Source of the DNA: Rahnella woolbedingensis
GTDB lineage: Bacteria > Pseudomonadota > Gammaproteobacteria > Enterobacterales > Enterobacteriaceae
Direction of reading: 5' to 3'
Assembly (NCBI RefSeq): GCF_003602095.1
Contig: NZ_RAHH01000005.1
Coordinates: 124,001-188,000 of the forward strand
Length of the DNA stretch: 64,000 nucleotides
In this document: one piece after another, positions 56,619 to 64,000 of the stretch
How positions within the stretch are numbered: position 1 is the stretch's first letter
Layout of the letters: each line of letters starts with the position of its first letter
Notes under the pieces: model-generated
The model's database searches: none
Told to the model about the DNA's origin: nothing
What the model saw: only the letters and a program-made list of their open reading frames with translations
Made by a program: the position numbers and the translations under genes

Positions 56619-57458
56619 TCAGCGCTGCTCAAGTTCATCCAGCGCGTTATACAAATCGCTTATCTGATGAATGCGCTGACGGCCAGAGGCGAGAATATCG
56701 TGCAGCAGCGCGTTGCTGAGTAAATTCGCCAGACTCATGGCGGAAGAATAGCTGTCGAACGCCGATACGCTGTCGAGCGGCGCAGCCAGATGCCAGCTGG
56801 CGAGCGGGATAAGCGTCTGCGCCTGTGGTTCACAAATCAGCAGCACCGGCACGCCAAGCGACTGTAACTGCGTCAGAATTTCCTTCGCCATACGCGGTCT
56901 GCGGCGGAAAGCCACAAAAATCACCACATCCTGCGCAGTGAGATCTACCAGTTCTTCCGCCAGCGTCTGCCCCGGTTGCGGCATGATCATCACGCCTGGA
57001 CGCACCTGAATCAGCTGCTGACGCAGGTGCAGCGCCACCGGATAACTGTTGCGAAAACCCAGCAAACGCACCTGTCGCGCCTGACTCAGGGCGGTGATCA
57101 GCGCACCAAACTGTGCGCCATCGATCTGGTTAATCCACTGCGTCAGGTTTGCCATTTCCTGCTTATAGTGCCGCGATAACAAGGTGTTACCCTGCACCGC
57201 GTCACGGCTGTCGGTCAGCGGCATCCCGCTCTGGCGCAGGGTGCGCATTTCATCGCGCATATCGCGATAACTCGGGTAACCGAGACGCTTGAACAGGCGG
57301 CTGACCGTGGCTTTCGATACGCCGCTAAGCCGCGCCAGCTCTGCGCTGTTGTAGCTCATCAGGTCGTCGATACTGGCTAAAATAAAATCGGCCACCCGCT
57401 GTTCCTGCGGCGTCAGTTCTGCGTAATGGTCACGCAGACGCTCATCAATCTGTTTCAT
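56619..57458 (-). CDS. MurR/RpiR-family transcriptional regulator
   Basis: The protein has 279 residues from ATG 57458 (MKQIDERLRDHYAELTPQEQ); the frame extends to 57512 but without a family match. The N-terminal HTH (LARLSGVSKATVSRLFKRLG) precedes a SIS domain (about 120-255) that normally binds a phosphosugar or similar effector. It lies between the transporter operon and the divergent hpxW, so it probably controls one or both. Effector unknown; regulators of this family also occur in other hpx/allantoin clusters. Confidence 0.92.
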   Translation of the reverse strand: MKQIDERLRDHYAELTPQEQRVADFILASIDDLMSYNSAELARLSGVSKATVSRLFKRLGYPSYRDMRDEMRTLRQSGMPLTDSRDAVQGNTLLSRHYKQEMANLTQWINQIDGAQFGALITALSQARQVRLLGFRNSYPVALHLRQQLIQVRPGVMIMPQPGQTLAEELVDLTAQDVVIFVAFRRRPRMAKEILTQLQSLGVPVLLICEPQAQTLIPLASWHLAAPLDSVSAFDSYSSAMSLANLLSNALLHDILASGRQRIHQISDLYNALDELEQR

Positions 57459-57518
57459 CTTTTCCCCTAACCCTTGGGTATTTGTAACCAATGTTTCAGC
57501 GGAACATACCATGCACTA

Positions 57519-57536
57519 AGCTTGCCAATGCAAGCT
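57519..57536. promoter_or_regulatory. Inverted repeat between rpiR-type gene and hpxW
   Basis: A perfect 7-4-7 repeat, AGCTTGC-CAAT-GCAAGCT, is 36 bp upstream of the sigma-54 promoter of hpxW and 60 bp from the regulator start. It may be an operator for the RpiR-type protein. Confidence 0.5.
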
Positions 57537-57571
57537 AAATTATGTGGGAAAGCCACCAGGTTCTGCGGATG

Positions 57572-57587
57572 TGGAACACCTCTTGCT
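57572..57587 (+). promoter_or_regulatory. Sigma-54 promoter of hpxWXYZ
   Basis: TGGAAC-ACCTC-TTGCT matches the -24/-12 consensus with GG and GC at the required 10-bp spacing; one base in the -24 half differs. It is 76 bp upstream of the hpxW ATG (57663). Confidence 0.7.
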
Positions 57588-57662
57588 TAACTTTATCCCT
57601 ACGCGCCCAAAACCCTGCAAGCACGGGCAGCATTAAAAAAGCGTCTCAAAAAAGGACATCGC

Positions 57663-59249
57663 ATGATTAACAGTAACAGCGCACCGTTGGGTATGGCGGT
57701 CACACCTCATCATCTGGCGAGCCAGAGTGCGCTTGCGGTATTGCGCGAGGGCGGCAATGCCATCGAAGCGATGGTAGCCGCAGCCGCCACCATTGCCGTG
57801 GTGTATCCGCATATGAACGGGCTGGGCGGCGATGGCTTCTGGCTGATTGTGCCACCACAGGGCAATCCGGTGGCGATAGATGCCAGCGGTGCGGCAGGCT
57901 CCCTGGCCTCTCTCGATTTCTACGCCGGTGAAACCCATATTCCACACCGTGGCCCGAAAGCGGCACTGACGGTGGCAGGCACCGTCGGCGGCTGGCAGGA
58001 AGCGCTGAAGGTGTCGGCTGAATTTGGCGGCGAGCAAAAACCGCTTTCGCGCCTGCTGCGTGACGCCATCCGTTACGCTGCGGACGGCATTCCGGTGACC
58101 GCTTCTCAGGAAGCCGCCACCCGCGCCAAGCAACATGAACTGAAAGATTTCCGTACTTTTGCCGACGTTTTTCTGCCGAACGGCGAGGTGCCGCGTGCCG
58201 GAAACCGTTTCACCCAGCCGCAGCTGGCGCAGACGTTATCCATGCTGTGCGAAGACGGGCTGAACAGTTTCTATCGCGGTGAGCTGGCTGACAATATGGC
58301 CGCCGACATGGAAAAACTCGGTATGCCGGTGACCCGCGCCGATCTGGCCGCATACAAACCGCAGCGCCGTGTACCGCTGCGTCTCAAACACAGTAAAGGC
58401 GAAATCTACAATCTGACACCACCGACGCAGGGGCTGGTTTCGCTGGCGATCCTCGGGCTGACCGACCGTCTGCCGCTGGAAACCATGGATGAAAGCGCGA
58501 CCATTCACAGCATTGTCGAAGCCACCAAACTGGCGTTCGGCCTGCGCGACCGTTTCATCACCGATCCGCGCATGATGACGCAGGACGCCCAGAGCCTGCT
58601 TGATCCGCAGTATCTCGACGCCCTTGCCACCCGCATCAAACCGCACAGCGCCGCCGACTGGGGCAAAGGCAAAGGCCCGGGCGATACCGTCTGGATGGGC
58701 GTGATGGACAGCAGCGGGCTGGCGGTGTCGTTTATCCAGAGCATTTATCACGAATTTGGCAGTGGCGTCGTGCTGCCGGGCAGCGGCGTATTGTGGCAAA
58801 ACCGTGGGGCGTCCTTCAGCCTCGACGCCAGCCATTTACTGGCACTGGCACCGGGAAAACAGCCATTCCACACCCTGAACCCCGCCGCCGCACGCTTATA
58901 CGACGGACGCACGATGGTTTACGGCTCGATGGGCGGTGACGGCCAGCCGCAAACACAGGCGGCGGTATTCATCCGCCACGTGGTGCAGGGACAATCTTTG
59001 CAGCAGGCCATCAGCGGTCCGCGCTGGCTGCTGGGCCGCACCTGGGGCGAAAGCTCGGATTCGCTGAAACTGGAAGGCCGTTTCGCCTATCCGACGCTGG
59101 CCGGGCTGAGACAGCGCGGTCACGACGTCGAGCTGTTGCCGGATTTCAGCGAAGCCGTCGGTCACGCCGGGGCGATTGTCCGCCACACCAACGGCATGTT
59201 TGAAGGTGCCTCCGACCCGCGCAGCAACGGCAGCGCCGCCGGATTTTGA
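57663..59249 (+). CDS. hpxW: Oxamate amidohydrolase, gamma-glutamyltransferase fold
   Basis: HpxW is an Ntn hydrolase of the gamma-glutamyltranspeptidase family that hydrolyses oxamate to oxalate and ammonia in oxalurate breakdown. The 528-residue precursor is expected to cleave itself before the catalytic Thr342 in GDTVWMGVMD. Family blocks are AVLREGGNAIEAMVAAAATI, MNGLGGDGFWLIVPPQGNPV and FGSGVVLPGSGVLWQNRGAS. There is no signal peptide, in contrast to periplasmic Ggt. It begins the hpxWXYZ operon. Confidence 0.92.
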   Translation: MINSNSAPLGMAVTPHHLASQSALAVLREGGNAIEAMVAAAATIAVVYPHMNGLGGDGFWLIVPPQGNPVAIDASGAAGSLASLDFYAGETHIPHRGPKAALTVAGTVGGWQEALKVSAEFGGEQKPLSRLLRDAIRYAADGIPVTASQEAATRAKQHELKDFRTFADVFLPNGEVPRAGNRFTQPQLAQTLSMLCEDGLNSFYRGELADNMAADMEKLGMPVTRADLAAYKPQRRVPLRLKHSKGEIYNLTPPTQGLVSLAILGLTDRLPLETMDESATIHSIVEATKLAFGLRDRFITDPRMMTQDAQSLLDPQYLDALATRIKPHSAADWGKGKGPGDTVWMGVMDSSGLAVSFIQSIYHEFGSGVVLPGSGVLWQNRGASFSLDASHLLALAPGKQPFHTLNPAAARLYDGRTMVYGSMGGDGQPQTQAAVFIRHVVQGQSLQQAISGPRWLLGRTWGESSDSLKLEGRFAYPTLAGLRQRGHDVELLPDFSEAVGHAGAIVRHTNGMFEGASDPRSNGSAAGF

Positions 59250-59285
59250 TCAGACTTCGCTCATAAGCATTGATAAGGAAGTAGC

Positions 59286-59480
59286 ATGAAAAATACCCCC
59301 GCAGCGACGGACTGGGCCGCGTATATCCGCCAGATGGAATCCGTTCTGGCGCTGGAACTTGACGACATACGTCGTCAGGAATTGCTGGTGCAGTTCAGTC
59401 GTATCGCGCAAATGGCGCAACCGCTGATGGATTTACCGCTCGATTCGCGTCTGGAAATTGCCGGGGTGTATAGAGCATGA
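59286..59480 (+). CDS. hpxX: HpxX, small AtzG-like subunit for the oxalurate amidohydrolase
   Basis: This 64-residue protein is helical, with a DUF4089/AtzG pattern: WAAYIRQMESVLALELDDIR, then LVQFSRIAQMAQPLMDLPLD. In related systems a small AtzG-type protein pairs with and stabilises the AtzE-type amidase encoded next to it. Here its stop overlaps the start of hpxY (ATGA), supporting coupled expression and a complex. Confidence 0.9.
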   Translation: MKNTPAATDWAAYIRQMESVLALELDDIRRQELLVQFSRIAQMAQPLMDLPLDSRLEIAGVYRA

Positions 59481-60898
59481 AGAGTGTATCGCGCATGAAA
59501 TCGTTTGATAGCTTTACCGTCAGTCAGTTACATCAGGCGATTACGCAGGGTGAAATTTCAGCGACAGAAATTGCCAGCGCCACGCTCGACGCGGTTGAAC
59601 AGGCCAATCCGGCCATCAACGCGTATACGCATATCACCCGCGAGCGCATGCTGAGTGAAGCCGCAAAAGTCGATAAAACCCGCGCCAGCGGAGCCACACT
59701 TGCGCCGCTGGCAGGCATTCCTTATGCGGTGAAAAATTTGCTGGACGTGGCCGGTGAAGTCACGCTGGCGGGCGCCAGCCTCAACAGCAGCAACGCCGCC
59801 GCCCGTCATGACGCATGGACGGTTTACCGTCTCGCCGCACAGGGCGCAATGCTTTCCGGCATGCTGAATATGGACGCTTACGCCTACGGTTTTACCACCG
59901 AGAACAGCCATTACGGCGCAACGCGTAACCCGCGGGATCTGGCACGCGTCGCCGGAGGATCTTCCGGTGGTTCAGCCGCCGCCGTGGCTGCCGGTCTGGT
60001 ACATTTCACGCTCGGCAGCGATACCAACGGTTCCATTCGCGTGCCTTCTTCGCTGAGTGGCATTCTCGGCCTGAAACCCACCTTCGGGCGCATTTCACGT
60101 CGCGGCAGCCAGCCGTTTGTCGCAAGCCTCGATCATATCGGCCCGATGGCGCGATGCAGCGAAGATCTTTCGCAGGTGTATGACGCGATCCAGGGCACGG
60201 ATCCGCAGGATCACTTCCAGGCTGATAAGCCGGTTACCGCAACATTTTCTCAGCTCGGACGCGGCCAGCAAGGTTTGCGCACGGCGGTGCTGGGCGGATA
60301 TTTTGCGACCTGGTGCGACGAGCATGCCAAAGCTGCCGTGCGCCAAATTGCTCAGGCACTGGAAGCGCAGGAAGAAGTTGAGATGCCTCAGGCCGAACTG
60401 GCGCGTTCAGCGGCGTTTATCATCAGTGCCTCCGAAGGCGGCAATCAGTATTTGCCAAAATTGCGCAGCATTCCGCAACAGTTCGAGCCGCTGTCACGCG
60501 AGCGTTTACTGGCGGGCGCGATGATCCCTGCGGCGTGGTACGTGCAGGCACAGCGTTTTCGTCAGCATTTTCAGGAACAAATCTTGCCCTTGTTTGATCA
60601 CTGGGACATTCTGATCGCACCTGCCACGCCGTGCCCGGCGACGCTTATCGGTCAGGAGACGATCAGAATTAACGGTCAGGATCTGCCAACCCGTGCCAAT
60701 ATGGGCATGCTGACTCAGCCGATTTCGTTCCTCGGTTTACCGGTGGTGACGGTGCCGGTCACAACATCGGCCGGTCTGCCGATAGGATTACAACTGATTG
60801 CGCCGCCGTGGCGAGAAGATCTGTGCCTGCGCGCAGCACGGGCGCTCGAACTTCAGGGAATAGTAAAAGTCAGCAGTTCTCCGGTGATGCCCGCGTAA
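59477..60898 (+). CDS. hpxY: AtzE-family amidohydrolase HpxY
   Basis: The 473-residue protein is an amidase-signature enzyme thought to hydrolyse oxalurate to oxamate. The catalytic Lys86 is in IPYAVKNLLDV, the cis-Ser lies in AGGSSGGSAAAV (residues 159-169), and the nucleophile Ser186 is in SDTNGSIRVPSS; the family more often has TGGS there. The start is ATG 59477, overlapping hpxX; an in-frame ATG at 59495 (MKSFDSFTVSQLH) would give a shorter N-terminus and cannot be excluded. Confidence 0.9.
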   Translation: MKSVSRMKSFDSFTVSQLHQAITQGEISATEIASATLDAVEQANPAINAYTHITRERMLSEAAKVDKTRASGATLAPLAGIPYAVKNLLDVAGEVTLAGASLNSSNAAARHDAWTVYRLAAQGAMLSGMLNMDAYAYGFTTENSHYGATRNPRDLARVAGGSSGGSAAAVAAGLVHFTLGSDTNGSIRVPSSLSGILGLKPTFGRISRRGSQPFVASLDHIGPMARCSEDLSQVYDAIQGTDPQDHFQADKPVTATFSQLGRGQQGLRTAVLGGYFATWCDEHAKAAVRQIAQALEAQEEVEMPQAELARSAAFIISASEGGNQYLPKLRSIPQQFEPLSRERLLAGAMIPAAWYVQAQRFRQHFQEQILPLFDHWDILIAPATPCPATLIGQETIRINGQDLPTRANMGMLTQPISFLGLPVVTVPVTTSAGLPIGLQLIAPPWREDLCLRAARALELQGIVKVSSSPVMPA

Positions 60899-60951
60899 AA
60901 ACCGGCATCGCCGTTTTCAGGGTGAAGTAAAAAGAGTAAAGAGACGAAATC

Positions 60952-61335
60952 ATGAAAACTGAACATATCGACCGCCCGGCGATCCTTGCCGAAATGAATG
61001 CGGCGTTTTATCGCTATGAACAGGCGCTGATCACAAATGATACAGACGTCCTCGACGAACTGTTCTGGCACGACCCGCGTACCGTGCGCTACGGTGCGGG
61101 AGAAAATCTTTACGGCATTGAAGCCATCCGCGCGTTCCGCTCAGCGCGATCGTCCCAGGGGTTAAACCGGGATCTGGTCAACACCACCATCACCACTTTT
61201 GGCGATGACATGGCGGTGGCCAGCACGGAATTTCGCCGCGAAGGGACGGACAAAATCGGGCGTCAGCAGCAAACGTGGGTGAAGATGGCGAGCGGATGGA
61301 AGATTGTGGCAGCCCATGTGAGTTTGATGATTTGA
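60952..61335 (+). CDS. hpxZ: Oxalurate catabolism protein HpxZ
   Basis: HpxZ is a 127-residue SnoaL/NTF2-like protein (DUF3225) required with HpxW, X and Y for growth on purines in Klebsiella. The cone-shaped fold pattern is visible in EMNAAFYRYEQALITNDTDV, LDELFWHDPRTVRYGAGENL and QTWVKMASGWKIVAAHVSLM. Its exact reaction is not established. It is 53 bp after hpxY and ends the operon; the second structured repeat follows. Confidence 0.93.
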   Translation: MKTEHIDRPAILAEMNAAFYRYEQALITNDTDVLDELFWHDPRTVRYGAGENLYGIEAIRAFRSARSSQGLNRDLVNTTITTFGDDMAVASTEFRREGTDKIGRQQQTWVKMASGWKIVAAHVSLMI

Positions 61336-61431
61336 CCGAACCATCGGGCGATTCAGCTTTGGAAAGCTGAGGAAACTTTTTTTCAGTTTCACCGGAGGGG
61401 AGTTTTGGTTATCACCAAGATGAAACCTGAA

Positions 61432-61950
61432 CGGTGACAATTTCGGTTTTTCAATAACAGCGATCACTTGTCGCGCTGCGCCGAAACCGCCCAAAAGGGG
61501 CCAGGACGGGCCCCTCTTGGATCTCCCACGTCTTTTAACTGCGCGCTATCGCAGGCATGACGGACATGTTCCGGTAGAGCAGAGAGTAGCGCAAAATATT
61601 GCCGCTTCGCGGTTCCTTCTCTCGGTCTTCGAGCCTGTGGTCTCGAAGCCGCTCCGTTCAGCAAAATTTTTGATCACGCCAATGCACTTTTCTAAAAGAT
61701 GAAAGCAGTCTGCCTTTGAATTTAAAATCGCGCGGGCGATTCAGAAATCTTGCCGAACGGAGCGGCCTGAAGACCTAAGGCTTCAGGACCGAGAGAGGGA
61801 ACCGCGCAGCGGCAAGATTTCCAGCCTGTCACGGTGATACCTGAAACATATTATCTAGCGATAGCGCGCAGTGAAAAAGCGCGGGAGTCCAGAGGGCGCG
61901 CGCTTACGCGTCCTCTGGGCCAGTTTGGGCGGCGAGCCCAAGGTGTTGAA
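61432..61950. repeat. Structured 520-bp intergenic element, copy 2 (non-coding)
   Basis: This fills most of the 623-bp gap between the converging hpxZ and puuE. Unit C on the plus strand has a hairpin at 61491-61520 and an inner hairpin at 61627-61648 (stem CTTCGAG/CTCGAAG, loop CCTGTGGT). Unit D on the minus strand has a hairpin at 61889-61918, an inner hairpin at 61766-61787 (stem CCTGAAG/CTTCAGG, loop CCTTAGGT) and a perfect 12-bp enclosing stem (61744-61755 with 61810-61821). A perfect 15-bp inverted repeat (ACTGCGCGCTATCGC at 61538-61552; complement at 61858-61872) brackets the core. Compared with copy 1 the outer parts run the same way, but the core is reversed. Confidence 0.8.
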
Positions 61951-61958
61951 TTTCGAGA

Positions 61959-62897
61959 TTAAACACCGAAATGTTTAACCCAATGGTCGGCAATGTCCTG
62001 CCGCTTACAAACCCACACCTTCTCATGTGACCCGATGTAATCGAGAAACCGCTGCAAAGCGCGAAATCTCCCCGGACGGCCAAGGATCCGACAATGCATC
62101 CCGATCGACATCATTTTCGGTGAGGTTTCCCCCTCTTCATACAACACGTCAAACGTGTCTTTCAGATAGGTGTAGAACTGCTCGCCGGTGTTAAAACCCT
62201 GCGGGGAAGCAAACCGCATGTCGTTGGTTTCCAATGTGTAAGGGATCACCAGATGCTGTTTTGTCTCCCCGTTTTCCAGCTTTACCGGCGTCCAGAACGG
62301 CAGGTCATCGCCGTAATAATCACTGTCATACTGGAATCCGTCAGACTCAGCCACCAGTTGGCGGGTGTTCGGGCTGTCGCGGCCGGTGTACCAACCGGTT
62401 GGCGCTTTGCCGAACAAATCTCGAAGAACCGTGATGGCTTTTTGCATGTGCTGCGATTCTTCGGCTTTGCTCATGTCCTGATAGTGGATCCAGCGCCAGC
62501 CGTGGCTGACAACGTCGTAATCCGCCGCTTTGATCGCGCTGACGATTTCCGGGTTACGCGCCAGCGCCATCGCCACGCCGAAAACGGTCAGCGGCAGGCC
62601 ACGCTTTTGAAATTCATTATGAATGCGCCAGAAACCGGCGCGGGAACCGTATTCGTACAGGGAATCCATCGACATGTGGCGGTCGGGGAAACTGGCGGCA
62701 CCGATGATGTCAGACAGGAATTGCTCGGAACCGGCATCACCGTGCAAAACGTTATTTTCTGCGCCCTCTTCGTAATTGAGAACAAACTGCACCGCAATGC
62801 GCGCATTGCCTGGCCAGTTAGCGTGTGGCGGGCGTCCGGCATAACCGATTAAGTCGCGCGGGTAAGCATCAGTAAAACCGTACTCGAAATCAGACAT
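61959..62897 (-). CDS. puuE: Allantoinase PuuE
   Basis: PuuE opens the allantoin ring to allantoate. It is a polysaccharide-deacetylase-fold (NodB/CE4-like) allantoinase, unrelated to the AllB type. The 312-residue protein shows GYAGRPPHANWPGNARIAVQ, VQFVLNYEEGAENNVLHGDA, DVVSHGWRWIHYQDM with metal-binding His, and PTGWYTGRDSPNTRQLV. The start overlaps the hpxA stop by 8 bp, so it is the last gene of an hpxS-hpxA-puuE operon. Confidence 0.95.
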   Translation of the reverse strand: MSDFEYGFTDAYPRDLIGYAGRPPHANWPGNARIAVQFVLNYEEGAENNVLHGDAGSEQFLSDIIGAASFPDRHMSMDSLYEYGSRAGFWRIHNEFQKRGLPLTVFGVAMALARNPEIVSAIKAADYDVVSHGWRWIHYQDMSKAEESQHMQKAITVLRDLFGKAPTGWYTGRDSPNTRQLVAESDGFQYDSDYYGDDLPFWTPVKLENGETKQHLVIPYTLETNDMRFASPQGFNTGEQFYTYLKDTFDVLYEEGETSPKMMSIGMHCRILGRPGRFRALQRFLDYIGSHEKVWVCKRQDIADHWVKHFGV

Positions 62898-63648
62898 AGT
62901 GTTCTCTCAGATTCAGTCCGGCAAAACGGCCAGACAAGGGTTTTTCCAGCGGATAATCCAGGCAGCCGTGCTTACTGGTCGTCAGTCGCAACGCCGCCAG
63001 CGACTCGATCATTTTGACCGCCGCGCTGACGCCGTCGATCACCGGTATATTCAGCTCCAGCGTCAGTTCCTGCGCCAGATCGGCCATTCCGCCGCAACCG
63101 AGCACAATCGCCCCGCTGCCGTCGGATTTTTTAGCCGCGATACATTGCTCGCGCACTTTCTGCTGCGCCAGTCCGCTGCCATCTTCGAGCGATAACACCG
63201 GCAAATCGATGGCGTGCAAAGCCGCGCAGTGACGCTCAAATCCGTACTGATGCAGCAAATGCCGGGCAATAGTCAGCGTGCGGGGCAGCGTCGTGACGAC
63301 AGAGAATCGCGTCGCCAGCATGGTTGCCAGATGCATCGCGGCTTCGGCGATACCGACAACCGGCGCCCGTGCCAGTTCCCGTGCAGCCAGTAATCCGGGG
63401 TCACCGAAACAGGCAATAACGTGCCCGTCGACGCCGGCATCACGCCCGGCTTTTATCTGCTGCAACACGCCGAGCGTGGCAATCGCCTCGTCGAAATGTC
63501 CTTCAATAGACGGTGCGCCTTCTTCAGGACAAACGGCCAGAATCTGTGTATCCCGTGCTGCCACTGAACGGGCGGTTTGCGCCATCACTTCGGTCATCGC
63601 CAGACTGGTATTGGGATTAATCAGTTGTATACAAAGTGGATTCGCCAT
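62890..63648 (-). CDS. hpxA: Allantoin racemase (Asp/Glu/hydantoin racemase family)
   Basis: HpxA interconverts the allantoin enantiomers so that both can be used by the allantoinase. The 252-residue protein belongs to the Asp/Glu/hydantoin racemase family, with two catalytic cysteines expected: one in GHVIACFGDPGL (near 80) and one in AIVLGCGGMADL (near 180). Its first codon overlaps the stop of the upstream regulator by one base (TGATG), and it overlaps puuE downstream. Confidence 0.92.
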   Translation of the reverse strand: MANPLCIQLINPNTSLAMTEVMAQTARSVAARDTQILAVCPEEGAPSIEGHFDEAIATLGVLQQIKAGRDAGVDGHVIACFGDPGLLAARELARAPVVGIAEAAMHLATMLATRFSVVTTLPRTLTIARHLLHQYGFERHCAALHAIDLPVLSLEDGSGLAQQKVREQCIAAKKSDGSGAIVLGCGGMADLAQELTLELNIPVIDGVSAAVKMIESLAALRLTTSKHGCLDYPLEKPLSGRFAGLNLREHYV

Positions 63649-64000
63649 CAGTCAGAGTCCTTTTCTGTAACCGCCATCTGTGCGGCAAAAATCTGCGCGA
63701 AATCGGGCGTCGGTCCTTTGTTTTGCTCAAAGCGCAGGCTGGCGACGATGCTGTCAAAATGCTGCGCCATGCTGTTGGCCAATGCCGCGGTGTCGCGTTT
63801 TTTCAGCAGTTCCAGCAGATCGGCATGATCATGACAGCGGCACCCTTGCTGCCACGGCGCGCCCCAGGCGGCAATCGCCAGTGATGAACGTAATGTGAGC
63901 TGAGAAACGGATTCAGTCAGCACTTTGTTGCCTGAAATGGCCTGAAGCTGCACATGAAAAGCGGCAGACAAGCGGATTGCTGCGGCGCCGTCACGCTCGT
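63648..64000 (-). CDS. hpxS: GntR-family regulator HpxS, C-terminal part, cut by window edge
   Basis: The gene enters from the right edge; 117 C-terminal residues are seen. The helical segment (RDGAAAIRLSAAFHVQLQAI, then LHDHADLLELLKKRDTAALA-like blocks and AQHFDSIVASLRF) is the FCD effector-binding domain of FadR-type GntR regulators. The name HpxS is given from the hpxS-hpxA order known in Klebsiella. The DNA-binding domain is outside the window. It is translationally coupled to hpxA. Confidence 0.82.
   Translation of the reverse strand, partial: ERDGAAAIRLSAAFHVQLQAISGNKVLTESVSQLTLRSSLAIAAWGAPWQQGCRCHDHADLLELLKKRDTAALANSMAQHFDSIVASLRFEQNKGPTPDFAQIFAAQMAVTEKDSD

Overview
The window is chromosomal DNA from an enteric gammaproteobacterium. 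The backbone order proBA-crl-frsA-gpt-pepD-dinB-yafK-yafJ-gmhA-fadE, followed by the methionine-salvage (mtn) genes, points to a Yersiniaceae-like member of the Enterobacterales such as Rahnella or Serratia. This placement rests on gene order and remembered protein similarity; no database was searched. Backbone genes are moderately GC-rich, with clearly AT-rich patches at about 7.6-9.7 kb, 13.2-13.6 kb and 18.3-18.5 kb that look acquired.

Layout. 1-4265: a recC-recB pair on the minus strand, overlapping by 4 bp, with no ptrA between them and more like the Pseudomonas type than E. coli RecBC. 4394-7563: an SRPBCC protein, an old-yellow-enzyme oxidoreductase with a divergent LysR regulator, and a SelT/SelW-like protein. 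7840-16072: a defence-like block with a NERD-domain helicase converging on a type I restriction-modification operon (hsdM-hsdS-hsdR) whose specificity subunit has only one target-recognition domain. 16368-24440: a chemoreceptor with a flagellar sigma-28 promoter, an acetyltransferase, an M20 amidohydrolase, a small secreted DUF1471 protein, a stand-alone UbiD-family decarboxylase with a divergent LysR regulator, and a divergent pair of small DNA-binding proteins around two identical-arm operators, next to tRNA-Thr(UGU). 24716-38669: conserved backbone, interrupted by a decayed IS481-family element between pepD and dinB. 38748-41033: a palindromic repeat, a sugar-porin-like gene and yehS.

41128-48048: the methionine-salvage pathway, mtnK|mtnA, mtnDCB|mtnE-yafV. 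Both divergent promoters carry tandem MetJ-like boxes, and mtnE is followed by its likely partner omega-amidase. 48781-64000: purine-ring (urate/allantoin) catabolism. It contains uraH, uraD, hpxK, hpxJ and an amino-acid-type ABC transporter in one operon, an RpiR regulator, hpxWXYZ, and puuE-hpxA-hpxS. Together these would take the product of urate oxidation through allantoin, allantoate and ureidoglycine to oxalurate, oxamate and oxalate, releasing nitrogen. Three sigma-54 (-24/-12) promoter matches and an NtrC-like site tie the cluster to nitrogen limitation. They also place a CTP-synthase-like protein with a dead glutaminase domain under the same control.

The most unusual structure is a pair of about 520-bp non-coding elements (43511-44030 and 61432-61950), each between converging genes. 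Each holds two inverted structured units whose hairpins keep their pairing while their sequence changes. The outer flanks of the two copies lie in the same orientation, but the roughly 300-bp core is inverted between them, bounded in the second copy by a perfect 15-bp inverted repeat. This looks like an undescribed repeat or RNA family with a flippable core.
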